Of a stretch of 27,687 nt of DNA, positions 15,121 to 24,067 are shown in pieces (within the stretch, counting starts at the first letter, position 1; each line of letters opens with the position of its first letter). Origin of the DNA: an uncultured Flavihumibacter sp. (GTDB lineage: Bacteria > Bacteroidota > Bacteroidia > Chitinophagales > Chitinophagaceae); contig CAMLRX010000060.1 in NCBI GenBank assembly GCA_946482545.1, positions 1 to 27,687 on the forward strand, in the 5' to 3' direction. Both the position numbers and the translations under genes were made by a program. The notes beneath the pieces were generated by a model that saw only the letters and a list, made by a program, of their open reading frames with translations, did not search any database and had not been told where the DNA came from.

Positions 15121-18100
15121 TTAAAGCGTGAGGTGCGCGCCAATGGTGAAAGTTCCCTGTCCCATACGCATATTCCTGTTCCCTGTCGGATCCTGGAACT
15201 CGGGGTCAATACCCAGTTTATTCTGCTTCCACAGCATCAGGTTGGAAACCTGCGCGCGGAAGGTGAGTCCTTCTGCACCGAGTTTGCTTACGACACCCTG
15301 CCCCATGCTGTATTGCAAAGTGATTTCCCTGATCTTCGCGAAGGAAGCATTAAACGTATTCAGGTTAGAATAGGTGTAATAGTAAATATTTCTTCCGTTC
15401 GCTATGGTGCTGTTGTAAGCATACCGTGGAATATTGGTTCTGGCCTCGTCGCCCGCAACTTTCCAGCGGTTGGCAAACTCAGGATGAATGGAGTTTTGGT
15501 TAAGCGGCTCCTGCCATACCGCGTTGAAGTCGCGGAACAGCACATGTCCTAAATTGAAACTGATGTTTACGCCAAACTGGAAGTTTTTGTACGTGATGTT
15601 GTTGAACAAGCCGCCGGTCCAGATGGGCTGCGAAGTGCCGGCCAGGTTCACATCTTCAGGCTTGGAACCATTTGCTGTGGAAAGCAGTTTACCATCGGCC
15701 TGGATAATCTGGGGATCACCTTCTGCATTCAATCCGCCATACATGAATTCAAATACCGCATACGCCGGATTGTCTTCTATGAAAGAACTGCCGATCATGC
15801 CGGTACCGGTAGTAATGGCGGTGGCCCTGGCCAGTCTTGTGATTTTATTCTTATTGAAAGCAACATTCAGCATGGATGTCCAGATAAAATCCTTCTTATT
15901 GATATTGATGGAATTCAGGCTGAATTCAATTCCTTTATTTTCGAGGTCGCCGAAGTTACCCGTTACAGTGGGATAACCGGTAAGTGGCGCGGTGAGCAGG
16001 GCGCCGATCAGGTCTGTTGTTTTTTTCACGTAACCATCAATGGAACCGCCAAACCTCCCGCCAAATACTGTAAAATCAACACCGGCATTGTAGGTGGTGG
16101 TACCTTCCCAGGTAAGTTTATCATTGCCCGGTGTTCTTACGTTGAGGCCAACACCGCTTACATAATTTACGTTAGACGTAGCCTGGAGGATATCGAAAGA
16201 TGCCGCCTGCGCAGGACGCGGCGCATTGCCCGCGATACCATAAGTGAGCCTGAAATCGAGCCTGTCGAGCCAGGAGAGGCCCGCCATAAAATCTTCTCTG
16301 TTCAGCATCCATTTAGCGCCGATGCTGTAAACTGGTCTGTTTTGTGCAGATTTGGCGAGTCCGAACAGGTTGCTCTGGTCTATCCTCCAACTGGCGTTCA
16401 GTGCATATTTGCGTTGGAACATATAGCCGAGCGTGGAATAATAAGAGGTTGTTCTTGCAATGGCACCTTCGCCTCCGCCCACATTGTTGGCGGGCAATAC
16501 ACGGGTACCACCCGGCACCGTGCCGGAGATGCCTCTCATCAGCGTATCAATGTTCACGGGTCTTGAAACCTGGAGTTGATCGTCCCATCCGTAGTAAGTA
16601 GCGGTAGCAGTGAAAGGTGTTGTACTGGTGGCTTCCTGTCCGCCAAGTACGGTAAGCTGGTGTTCACCAAAGTTTTTATCGAAAACAAGCTGGTTCCTTA
16701 CAGTCCAGTTGCGTTGGTTGGCATTGTTCACGGTCAGCATGCCACCGTCGCGGGGCAACCAGTAGCGTGGCAGGGTATTCACATTTGCAGCCTGCGTAAA
16801 TCCTACCAGTTGGTTCCTCACGAAATAGCTTTCCTGGTCCCGAACGGTACGGCCGGTTCTGGAAAAAGTCTGGTAGCCATAAGTACCTTCAAAACGAAGT
16901 GCTTTCAGCAGTTGCAGCTTCGCTGTTCCCACCACCCTTCCGGAAAGGCTTGAGCCCCTCGAATAAGCGCGGTCGAATTCATCCAGCGGCACAAAGTCCA
17001 GGTTCACCCTGCTTCGTGCGGCGTAAATCAGCCGGAGCGAATCGGCATAGTTACCGAGGTAGTGCACAGGCAGCGGATTTCCGGCATCATCCCGGAAGCG
17101 TTGATAGGGGACAAATGACACGCCCGGGGCCGAAATCCCATTGCCCAGGTTGCTGGCAGCAGTAGCCGCATTGGTAAGGTCGGAAATAAGCGTAAACTGG
17201 ATTCTTTTATTGAACTTGAAATCCTGGCGCAAATTGAGTTTATAGGTATTGTTCCTTTCACCAGGCGTGCTGCTTTGAACACCGGTATAACTTAGGGATC
17301 CGTAGAAACTGTAAGCATTCATGCCACCCGAGAGGGATACGGTATGGTTGGTGGTGGATGCGTTCCGGTAAAAAATATCGGAGATTTCATCCCTGTTGTC
17401 TATGGCGGAAAGACTGTCCAACGCACGGTCTGCCTGCGCCTTTGTAATCAATCCGCGGTATTCGTCGTATTGAATCTGCAAATGTGGCGAAACTGGAAAT
17501 ACCGATTTTACTGTATTCCAGGGGAAAGAAGGTACAAACTGCGGGAACAATTCTTTGGAAGTATTGATAAAGTCGCGGCTGTTCATTTTAGGGATGTAAT
17601 CCCTGTCGGGCTTGCCTTGGAAATTGTAGTAACCATCGTATTCCACCCGCAGTTTTTGTCCGGCCTGTCCTTTCTTGGTAGTAATCACGATCACGCCGTT
17701 GGCCGCTTTCGATCCCCAGATGGAAGCAGCGGAAGCATCACGCAGTATGGTGATATCAGCAATATCCTGGGGATTGATGTTGGCGATTGGGTTAGAACCG
17801 TTCAATATGTTATTGGTGGATGCAGTGTTGGTAATGTCGCTCGGTAATTCCACCCCATCTACTACAATCAGTGGCGACCTGGTGGAGTTGAGCGAAGTGA
17901 GTCCACGGATAAGCAATGGTTCACCACCCGGTGCGTTGTTGACCACCAGACCAGGAACCAGTCCGTCCAGTCTTTGGAGGATATTGGTGCTGCTGGACCT
18001 GTTGGCTACGGTAGCAATATCCACTTTGGCCACAGAACCGGCGTTGCGTTCCCTTGCAATGCTCTGGTAACCGGTAGAAATCACCTGGGCCGCTTCCATG

Positions 18101-18753
18101 ATTTGTTCGGAAGGGTCCAGTACAATGGTGAGCATCTGCCCATCTCCTACTTTTACCTGCTTTTCATTGAAGCCGACAAAGCTGATGATGAGTACATCAC
18201 CCTTTTCCGCCTCCAGTTGAAACATACCCTTATCATCGCTCAGCGCCATTACCTGTCGGCCTTTCACACGAATAGTGGCGCCAGGCAATGGCAACTTATT
18301 CTGGTCGGTGATGATCCCGGAAATCTTTATACGTGGGGCGACTTCTTCTTTAACGGAAGGCTCAGGCGTTTTGCGCATCACCACTACGTTTCCCTGCTTT
18401 ATTTCAAATGAGAGTTGCGCGGGCTTCAGGATAGCGGACAGAAAATCCGCCAGCGGCATCTGGCGTGCCTCAATGGTGACGGGCCCCGCCTGACGGATGT
18501 GTTCATCGTTGTAAAAAAACGTTACGCCCGTTTGCTTTTCGATGAGCTTAAAAACGTTCCGCAAAGGCACTTTGTTTAAGGTCGCCGTAACGGGCTGGGC
18601 CACACCCGCGGCCTGCACCTGGATAAAAAAAGCGGTTAATAAAACAATTGTTAGTTTCATCGCTAACAGCGTTTTGGTTAGTAGCCCGCGGCGGATACAG
18701 CCACACCAGGCCAATCCGGTCCGCAATGGCCGGTTAGAAGCAATAAATTCCAT
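15121..18753 (-). CDS. susC-like: SusC/RagA-family TonB-dependent transporter with STN signalling domain (system 2)
   Basis: The 1210-residue outer-membrane channel forms the partner of SusD2. Seen in order: a pre-signal leader (1-31) ending TKTLLA, a signal peptide (about 32-52), STN domain (about 53-127, with VPLRNVFKLIEKQTGVTFFY and FEIKQGNVVVMRK) and regulatory-like beta-sandwich (about 142-213, ISGIITDQNKLPLPGATIRV). The plug contains SPLIVVDGVELP and AASIWGSKAANGVIVITTKK. A long barrel follows that ends GAHLTL, that is without the usual terminal aromatic residue. The STN domain indicates signalling to FecR2. The ATG at 18753 has the same AAGTTATG context and the same TKTLxxMKxT leader signature as SusC1; MKLT at 18660 is the alternative start. 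It is 163 bases downstream of fecR2 and 19 upstream of susD2. Confidence 0.95.
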   Translation of the reverse strand: MEFIASNRPLRTGLAWCGCIRRGLLTKTLLAMKLTIVLLTAFFIQVQAAGVAQPVTATLNKVPLRNVFKLIEKQTGVTFFYNDEHIRQAGPVTIEARQMPLADFLSAILKPAQLSFEIKQGNVVVMRKTPEPSVKEEVAPRIKISGIITDQNKLPLPGATIRVKGRQVMALSDDKGMFQLEAEKGDVLIISFVGFNEKQVKVGDGQMLTIVLDPSEQIMEAAQVISTGYQSIARERNAGSVAKVDIATVANRSSSTNILQRLDGLVPGLVVNNAPGGEPLLIRGLTSLNSTRSPLIVVDGVELPSDITNTASTNNILNGSNPIANINPQDIADITILRDASAASIWGSKAANGVIVITTKKGQAGQKLRVEYDGYYNFQGKPDRDYIPKMNSRDFINTSKELFPQFVPSFPWNTVKSVFPVSPHLQIQYDEYRGLITKAQADRALDSLSAIDNRDEISDIFYRNASTTNHTVSLSGGMNAYSFYGSLSYTGVQSSTPGERNNTYKLNLRQDFKFNKRIQFTLISDLTNAATAASNLGNGISAPGVSFVPYQRFRDDAGNPLPVHYLGNYADSLRLIYAARSRVNLDFVPLDEFDRAYSRGSSLSGRVVGTAKLQLLKALRFEGTYGYQTFSRTGRTVRDQESYFVRNQLVGFTQAANVNTLPRYWLPRDGGMLTVNNANQRNWTVRNQLVFDKNFGEHQLTVLGGQEATSTTPFTATATYYGWDDQLQVSRPVNIDTLMRGISGTVPGGTRVLPANNVGGGEGAIARTTSYYSTLGYMFQRKYALNASWRIDQSNLFGLAKSAQNRPVYSIGAKWMLNREDFMAGLSWLDRLDFRLTYGIAGNAPRPAQAASFDILQATSNVNYVSGVGLNVRTPGNDKLTWEGTTTYNAGVDFTVFGGRFGGSIDGYVKKTTDLIGALLTAPLTGYPTVTGNFGDLENKGIEFSLNSININKKDFIWTSMLNVAFNKNKITRLARATAITTGTGMIGSSFIEDNPAYAVFEFMYGGLNAEGDPQIIQADGKLLSTANGSKPEDVNLAGTSQPIWTGGLFNNITYKNFQFGVNISFNLGHVLFRDFNAVWQEPLNQNSIHPEFANRWKVAGDEARTNIPRYAYNSTIANGRNIYYYTYSNLNTFNASFAKIREITLQYSMGQGVVSKLGAEGLTFRAQVSNLMLWKQNKLGIDPEFQDPTGNRNMRMGQGTFTIGAHLTL

Positions 18754-18766
18754 AACTTAGTCGGGT

Positions 18767-18861
18767 TTGGTTGAATAATTAAGCAGTTGTCCGAATGAAA
18801 ATTGTTTTATTGGACCACCAAACTTCAGCCGGAGATGTTCGTAGCATCTTCGGTTTTTTTT
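18767..18861 (+). ncRNA. Candidate cis-antisense small RNA over the susC2 leader
   Basis: This is the second copy of the conserved block, on the plus strand between the susC2 start codon and the end of fecR2. After TAACTTAG (18753-18760, one base off TAnnTTTG) come TTTGGTTGA, AAGC, CGAATGAAAATTGTTT (to 18808), ACTTCAGCCGG and a hairpin followed by eight T. The predicted length is about 95 nt, almost equal to the copy at susC1. The order and spacing of the blocks are kept while the stem sequence is different, as expected of a structured RNA under selection. Expression is not shown by sequence. It could alternatively be a leader element of susC2 mRNA. No good -33 box is seen. Confidence 0.42.
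18827..18861 (+). terminator. Intrinsic terminator on the plus strand between susC2 and fecR2
   Basis: AGCCGGAGATG (18827-18837) pairs with CATCTTCGGTT (18845-18855) with G-U wobbles but no mismatch, around the 7-base loop TTCGTAG, and leads into eight T (18854-18861). Read on the minus strand, the stem has an A-C mismatch and no T tract after it. Both features favour plus-strand function. No annotated gene is transcribed in that direction here, which is why an unannotated antisense transcript is proposed. Confidence 0.6.
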
Positions 18862-18916
18862 AGCGGTCCGCCAGTTCTTTTAGCTTATCATATTTCGCGT
18901 TTTTTAGTTTTAGTGT

Positions 18917-20137
18917 TTAGGGGTATATAATTAATTTCCTGTTGTTTTCCAGTTTGTAACGAAGGCCCACGTTTCCGAGAAAACGCAGCACATCGGGAAA
19001 CGAAAGGTTTCTTTTGATGGCCCCGCCCAACTTCACATCAGGGACGGATTGCGGATACACTACTTCAATATCATACCATCTTGCCAATTGACGCAGGGCT
19101 TCTTCCAGCGAGAGATCATCAAAATCAAACAGGCCATCTTTCCATGCCATCACCGCCGCAGTGTTCACACCTGATATCACCTCAACCGCGTTGCCGCCAG
19201 TCGTAATGGCTTGTTGCCCCGGCGAAAGCCTTGCCTGTTCCCCATCTTTCATTCCACGCTTCATTACTTTCACACTACCCTCCAGGAGTGTTGTCCGGAT
19301 ATTTTTTTCATCTGCATAAGCATTCACGTTAAACCGTGTACCCAATACTTCCACTGTGGTGCGCCCATCCACATCCACGCGGAAGGGTTTCTTTTCATTG
19401 CGGGCCACTTCCAGGTACACTTCCCCTTTAACAGCAATCTCTCTGGCGGGGCCGTTAAAATGTGTGGGGAAAGTGATGGAACTCTCCGCGTTCAGCCATG
19501 CCTTAGTGCCATCGGGCAGGGTGATGGAATACTGTCCTCCACGCGGGGTGGACATTGTATTGTAGGTAACCGCCGTGTGATCGGAATTGCCGTACACTAA
19601 CTGTCCATCTTTTTTTATAATCTCGCTGCCATTTTCAACGGCCAGTTGTCCATTCTCTGTATCATCCAGTGCGATGGTACGCCCATCGGCCAATACCAGT
19701 ACCGCCTTTTGCCCGCCCGGCTTAATTTCATGTTTACCGGAATCATTCGCGGCCATGGAAGGAGGAATACTATCGTTACTGTTGTTGCGGAAAAAATAAA
19801 TAGCTAGTCCCACAAACAATATAACGGCGGCGGCATACCTGAACCATCCTTTTTTGTACATCGGCACGGACGCATTTTCCCATTCATGTACTTCCACCTG
19901 TTGAAATATCCGCTTTGTGGCCGCCGCATAATCATACCCCTGCTCCGTTCTTTCAGCAATAGTATCGGGTGGCGTACCGGGCAGTTCATCCCATAGCGCC
20001 TCCACTTCGTCATGAATCTGGTCTTCGTGCGAAGCTGCCGCCACTGCTTCAAAAAACAACTTCAGCTCCGATGGAGTGATGGTATTGTCGAGGTATTTCC
20101 GAAGCAGCTCTTGTATAGGTTGTGTTTGCCGGGTCAT
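18917..20137 (-). CDS. fecR-like: FecR-family anti-sigma factor (system 2)
   Basis: This is a 406-residue single-pass inner-membrane anti-sigma factor. The cytoplasmic part (1-97) starts QELLRKYLDNTITPSEL, the usual helical sigma-binding region. The membrane segment is about 99-116 (FRYAAAVILFVGLAIYFF). The periplasmic FecR domain shows STPRGGQYSITLPDGTKAWL, GEVYLEVARNEKKPF and VEVLGTRFNVNAYADEKN. The C-terminal DUF4974-like part has DLSLEEALRQLARWYDIEVV and ends in NNRKLIIYP. It starts 76 bases after the sigma2 gene and precedes susC2, the classic order of a FecI-FecR-SusC relay. Compared with FecR1 it has a longer cytoplasmic region. Confidence 0.94.
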   Translation of the reverse strand: MTRQTQPIQELLRKYLDNTITPSELKLFFEAVAAASHEDQIHDEVEALWDELPGTPPDTIAERTEQGYDYAAATKRIFQQVEVHEWENASVPMYKKGWFRYAAAVILFVGLAIYFFRNNSNDSIPPSMAANDSGKHEIKPGGQKAVLVLADGRTIALDDTENGQLAVENGSEIIKKDGQLVYGNSDHTAVTYNTMSTPRGGQYSITLPDGTKAWLNAESSITFPTHFNGPAREIAVKGEVYLEVARNEKKPFRVDVDGRTTVEVLGTRFNVNAYADEKNIRTTLLEGSVKVMKRGMKDGEQARLSPGQQAITTGGNAVEVISGVNTAAVMAWKDGLFDFDDLSLEEALRQLARWYDIEVVYPQSVPDVKLGGAIKRNLSFPDVLRFLGNVGLRYKLENNRKLIIYP

Positions 20138-20213
20138 AAGGTTGTATGTTTACTAAGGACGATTTTTACAACCCTACAGGCCCATCGCAATTAAAAAATT
20201 ATGAAATTTCTTT

Positions 20214-20789
20214 TCAGCAGGAAAAGAACAGCCACAGCAACGACTTGTTGCCCGACTTTTTAGCGAGGTGCTCCCTGATCTCGTGCAAGGCAGCCAACAT
20301 ACTGTTTTTCACAGTTTTAGGAGATATATTGAGGTGCTTCGCGATCTGATCGTAGGTCATATTGTGTTCTCTGCTCAGCGTATAGATCAGTTTTCTCCTG
20401 GGCGGAAGCTGATTGATAATTTCCCGGAGTAATTCCAGGCTTTCTTCATCAAGCGTACTTTGTTCATCATTTTCATGCAGTCTTTGAATGTGTGCCGCAT
20501 AAGCTTTGTGGAGCTTGTCGTGCCTTGCGGCCACGCGGAAAAAGTCGATAGCTTTATTGTGCGCGATCTTTCGGAGAAAGGCGCCGGGGTCTGCAATTTG
20601 ACTCAGCAATTCCCGACCCGCCCACAGTTTGAGGAAGATATCCATAGTGATCTCTTCCGCTATTTCTGAAGATTTGGTAAACAGAAGCAGGTATTGGTAA
20701 AGCTTGTCACGGTAACGACTGAAAAAGAGTTCGAACGCCCGTTCGTCACCCTCAGCAATTAACAGCAATAATTCATAATCACTTTGCAT
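20214..20789 (-). CDS. ECF-type RNA polymerase sigma factor (system 2)
   Basis: The 191-residue FecI-like ECF sigma factor is expected to drive susCD2. Region 2: SDYELLLLIAEGDERAFELF, SEIAEEITMDIFLKLWAG and FLRKIAHNKAIDFF. Region 4: LPPRRKLIYTLSREHNMTYD with the helix-turn-helix QIAKHLNISPKTVKNSM. A hydrophobic C-terminal tail (SLLWLFFSC) ends the protein. The frame extends to a TTG at 20843, but the ATG at 20789 (MQSDYELL) is chosen because it gives the normal family N-terminus. The 140-base gap back to the GH43 stop shows no strong terminator and only imperfect TAnnTTTG-like boxes (for example AATGTTTG just before the ATG), so the promoter is not assigned. Confidence 0.93.
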   Translation of the reverse strand: MQSDYELLLLIAEGDERAFELFFSRYRDKLYQYLLLFTKSSEIAEEITMDIFLKLWAGRELLSQIADPGAFLRKIAHNKAIDFFRVAARHDKLHKAYAAHIQRLHENDEQSTLDEESLELLREIINQLPPRRKLIYTLSREHNMTYDQIAKHLNISPKTVKNSMLAALHEIREHLAKKSGNKSLLWLFFSC

Positions 20790-20929
20790 CTGATTCCCAT
20801 TCAAACATTCGTTATACCTAAGCTTGTTCTGAAAATCCAGCAACGCTGAAAGATGGGCACAGGTATATAATGGGCTTAAAAATCTGCTTTTTTCATCAAT
20901 GACCGAAAAAATTTAAACGATTGACCTGA

Positions 20930-22531
20930 TTAGCGGTGAGTTGGCTGCGTGTATTTATAAGTGAACTGATCTATATCAATTATGCCTTCCTCCCCATGGT
21001 CGTTGTAATTGAATAAGGCAATCCTATCGCCTCTGTACGCACCCCAAACCAGTTGCCAGGGCTGGCCGATGGGCGTGAAATTTTTTCCATTTGAACTATA
21101 ACTGAAAGTGTTGATACCATCCAACCCCCAGGTTGACCGCAGCCAGATGATATTCTCTTTCAACGCTGGCCCAGGGGCGGCAACACCATTCACCACATAA
21201 TTTAATGTTATCCCTTCAGCGTTGCACGATACCTGTACAGCCGCGTATTTGGGATATCCGAAATGCGCCAGTCCCGCTTTCTGGCCTTCGGCCATTCGGC
21301 TGATGTCCAGTTTCACGACCACTTCACTCCGTTCCGTACGGTAAGCGCGTTGGGTGAGGGTGTTGCCCGCTTTGAAGAAATCATTTGCTGCCAGCGGTTT
21401 GAATGCATGCAGCCTGAGCCATCCTTTTCTTTCCGTTAACGACCATTTCCCGGAACGGGGCTGGTAGTTCCATTCCCATTGGGGAGAAAGCGTTTTGCGC
21501 CCGAAATCATCATCTGTTTGGGGAATACGCTTCTTCTGCCCCTTCACCGGCATTTTGCCACTCCAAACCATGCGCCCGATGGTATCGGGTCCCACAGTGC
21601 CAAGTATGGGCCATCCGTTTACCCAGTTGACCGGCAACAAACTCATGATCCTGCCGCTCCAATCGCCTGAGCCATGGTGTGTGAGAAAATACCACTCGCC
21701 GGCTTTTGTCTGAACGATGCCGCCCTGGTTCGGTTCGCGCCACTCCTGCTGGGCATGACTCAGTTGCTTTACCTCGTAAGGGCTATAGAGGTTTTTCGAC
21801 CGCTGCATCATCACCGCCCGTCCATCCGGTTTTACTTCACTGAAAAAATGATAGTAGGTATCCCCTATTTTAAACAACTTGTTGGCTTCACTGCCTTTGG
21901 ACTGGTAAATTACTTTATCTGAATCCCGGATCAGGGTTTTCCCATCGGGTGTCATTTTGAAGAGGTGAATTTTGTAGCCGTCCGCGAAATGTGTTCCAAT
22001 AAAATAGCCTTGTCCGTCGTCATCCCAGAAAGGACAGCAATCATCCCAACCTTTTTCAGCCATTACCTGGTGCAGGGGTTCCCATGGGCCCTGCGGATTT
22101 TTAGCCGTGGTCATGAAATAGCCTTTTTCAGGATCACCGAAATAGATCCAGAATTTTTTATCGTGGTAACGGATCGCGCCAGCCCATATTCCCCTTCCAT
22201 AACAATTCATCCTGTCCCAGTTCATTTCAGGAGAAATCGTGGTGATGTCTTTTACTGCATGAGCAAGTATTTTCCAGTTCACCAGGTCTTTGGAATGCAG
22301 CACAACGAAGCCGGGTGAGAATTGAAAAGTAGAGGATACCGCGTAATAATCATCGCCTACACGGATGCAATCCAGATCGCTGTAGTCTCCCGGTAATACA
22401 GGGTTTACATAAGTGCCGTTTCCCTGGTCGCCCCAATGTTTCCAGTTGCCCCAAACAGGTGTACCAACAGGTTGAGCCGCTGCGTGAAGCCCCGCTATAC
22501 TAAATGCGAGTAAGAAAAAATATTTAAGCAT
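20930..22531 (-). CDS. Secreted GH43-family beta-xylosidase / alpha-L-arabinofuranosidase-like glycosidase
   Basis: The 533-residue exported protein has a signal peptide about 1-19. The five-bladed propeller starts with NPVLPGDYSDLDCIRVGDDY, where Asp52 aligns with the catalytic base. GWDDCCPFWDDDGQGYFIG carries the pKa-modulating Asp (163 or 164), and GSEANKLFKIGDTYYHFF carries the general acid Glu215. A C-terminal beta-sandwich (about 345-533) with WSLTERKGWLRL, HFGYPKY and GDRIALFNYN is the usual accessory domain of large GH43 xylosidases. The family is firm; the exact activity (xylose or arabinose release) is not. It follows the GH29 gene by 121 bases, a gap with only a weak promoter-like TATATTTA on the minus strand. 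It probably acts in the periplasm or at the surface on a plant-type side chain. Confidence 0.92.
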   Translation of the reverse strand: MLKYFFLLAFSIAGLHAAAQPVGTPVWGNWKHWGDQGNGTYVNPVLPGDYSDLDCIRVGDDYYAVSSTFQFSPGFVVLHSKDLVNWKILAHAVKDITTISPEMNWDRMNCYGRGIWAGAIRYHDKKFWIYFGDPEKGYFMTTAKNPQGPWEPLHQVMAEKGWDDCCPFWDDDGQGYFIGTHFADGYKIHLFKMTPDGKTLIRDSDKVIYQSKGSEANKLFKIGDTYYHFFSEVKPDGRAVMMQRSKNLYSPYEVKQLSHAQQEWREPNQGGIVQTKAGEWYFLTHHGSGDWSGRIMSLLPVNWVNGWPILGTVGPDTIGRMVWSGKMPVKGQKKRIPQTDDDFGRKTLSPQWEWNYQPRSGKWSLTERKGWLRLHAFKPLAANDFFKAGNTLTQRAYRTERSEVVVKLDISRMAEGQKAGLAHFGYPKYAAVQVSCNAEGITLNYVVNGVAAPGPALKENIIWLRSTWGLDGINTFSYSSNGKNFTPIGQPWQLVWGAYRGDRIALFNYNDHGEEGIIDIDQFTYKYTQPTHR

Positions 22532-22652
22532 GGCAAACGAATATATTTGATACCACTATCCGGGTAAATATAATCCGCTTGCAGGTTTATATATTAAACT
22601 ATGTTGGTAAAAACCGGTACTATTTTGCCGTGGTGCACAATACGGCTGCCCG

Positions 22653-24053
22653 TTATTTTCCACCTGAAAGTTTCATCACCCATCCGTAACCGCCATTGGG
22701 GAGGTTGGGATGCACATCAAGGCCACGGACCACACATTTTCCTTTCCTGTAAGTGTAAGTGATCTTTTTATCCGATCCAAGCCATGCAACTTTCGCGGGA
22801 GCATCCGGCAAGGCGATTTCCAAAGTATTGCCCTGGGGCTTTGTGATGAAGACAAAAACATCTTTGCCTTTGCGCGTAAAATAAACACCGTCACCCGGCT
22901 CCATATCCACGGAGGTGGTGCCGTAAATAGCTTCCCCATTCGTTTTCAGCCAGGCGCCGAGGTCGGCCAGGCGTTGTTGCATAATTACAGGGATCGTTCC
23001 ATCGGCAGCGGGCCCGATATCCAGGAGCAGGTTCCCGCCGCGCGACACCTTCTGGATGAGCATGTGGATCAGTGCGTCTGAAGTTTCATAATCGGCCAGG
23101 TTCTCGTTCCGGTTGTACCCGAATGAACCACCAATACCACGGCATTCCTCCCATGGATGGTCGAACTTTTTCTTGGTGGCATCTTCGTTGTGTACGATGT
23201 CATATTCTGTAGTATAATAGCCGCCGTGCTTCCCCCTTGTTTCCTTGCCCCAACGGTCGTTCACCACCACCGAGTTTCTAACGGAACTTTCGTTATAAAG
23301 CCAGGCGAGGAACTCGGTGCTTCTCCAGGTGGCACTTGGGTGTTCCCATTCTCCATCGGGCCAGATGATCTCCGGTTCGTAGCGCTGCACCAGGTCCTTC
23401 ATTTGCGGGATCATGTGGTCGGAAACATATTTGTTCACATCAGTTTTATATAAGGGATTGAACCACTCATACAGCGAATAATAGAAGCCCATGTGCAGCC
23501 CTTTCGCTTTTACCGCCGCACTCAGTTCACCGGCAAGATCGCGGTGCGGCCCCACATCTGCAGCGTTCCAGTTCCACGACTCTGCACTGGGCCATAACGT
23601 AAACCCGTCGTGGTGCTTGGAGGTAAGCACGACATATTTCGCGCCCGACTGCTTTATGATTTCCGCCCATTGCGTGGGATTAAACAATTCTGCTTTGAAT
23701 TGGGGCGCAAAATCCTGGTATTTTGTATTGGGACCATAAGCGGCGTTGTGGTATTGCCTGAATGCTTTTCCCACGTTCGAACTATCTGTTACCAACCGGT
23801 TCCAGTACCATTCCGAATATTTGGAATAGGTAGCATATTCCTTCCCTACGGGCGCCCAGGCTGGCACCGAATAAACGCCCCAGTGTATAAAGATTCCCAA
23901 CTTCGCATCTTTGAACCACTGCGGAATGGGCCGCGCATCTAAAGAGGCCCAGTCGGCGGTATATTTTTTTTGCGCATAACTATTAGCGGTAGCACAAAGC
24001 AATAATGCCGTAAACAGGGAGAGACGCAGAAAAACGGATCGGATAAATTTCAT
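22653..24053 (-). CDS. GH29 alpha-L-fucosidase
   Basis: This is a 466-residue exported glycosidase removing terminal alpha-L-fucose. The signal peptide is about 1-27 (ATANSYAQ). The (beta/alpha)8 barrel shows the family landmarks: WFKDAKLGIFIHWGVYSVPA, KYVVLTSKHHDGFTLWPS with the fucose-binding His-His pair at 147-148, and EIIWPDGEWEHPS with Asp233 as the likely nucleophile. The usual SRGGNLLLDIGPAADGTI follows, then a short C-terminal beta domain ending GYGWVMKLS. A Glu in WEECRGIGGSFGY is a possible acid/base, not certain. It lies 14 bases after the SGNH esterase gene, so the two are co-transcribed. It implies that the target glycan carries fucose, as in xyloglucan, rhamnogalacturonan, algal fucan or host-like glycans. 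Confidence 0.95.
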   Translation of the reverse strand: MKFIRSVFLRLSLFTALLLCATANSYAQKKYTADWASLDARPIPQWFKDAKLGIFIHWGVYSVPAWAPVGKEYATYSKYSEWYWNRLVTDSSNVGKAFRQYHNAAYGPNTKYQDFAPQFKAELFNPTQWAEIIKQSGAKYVVLTSKHHDGFTLWPSAESWNWNAADVGPHRDLAGELSAAVKAKGLHMGFYYSLYEWFNPLYKTDVNKYVSDHMIPQMKDLVQRYEPEIIWPDGEWEHPSATWRSTEFLAWLYNESSVRNSVVVNDRWGKETRGKHGGYYTTEYDIVHNEDATKKKFDHPWEECRGIGGSFGYNRNENLADYETSDALIHMLIQKVSRGGNLLLDIGPAADGTIPVIMQQRLADLGAWLKTNGEAIYGTTSVDMEPGDGVYFTRKGKDVFVFITKPQGNTLEIALPDAPAKVAWLGSDKKITYTYRKGKCVVRGLDVHPNLPNGGYGWVMKLSGGK

Positions 24054-24067
24054 AACAAGTAATTGAA

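Noticed and set aside
20214..20843. Longer sigma2 form starting at TTG 20843
   Set aside because: It adds 18 residues before the normal family N-terminus, while an ATG at 20789 fits exactly.
20895..20920. A/T-rich TTTTTTC...GAAAAAA inverted repeat after the GH43 stop
   Set aside because: Seven mostly A-T pairs, no GC-rich stem; not a convincing terminator.
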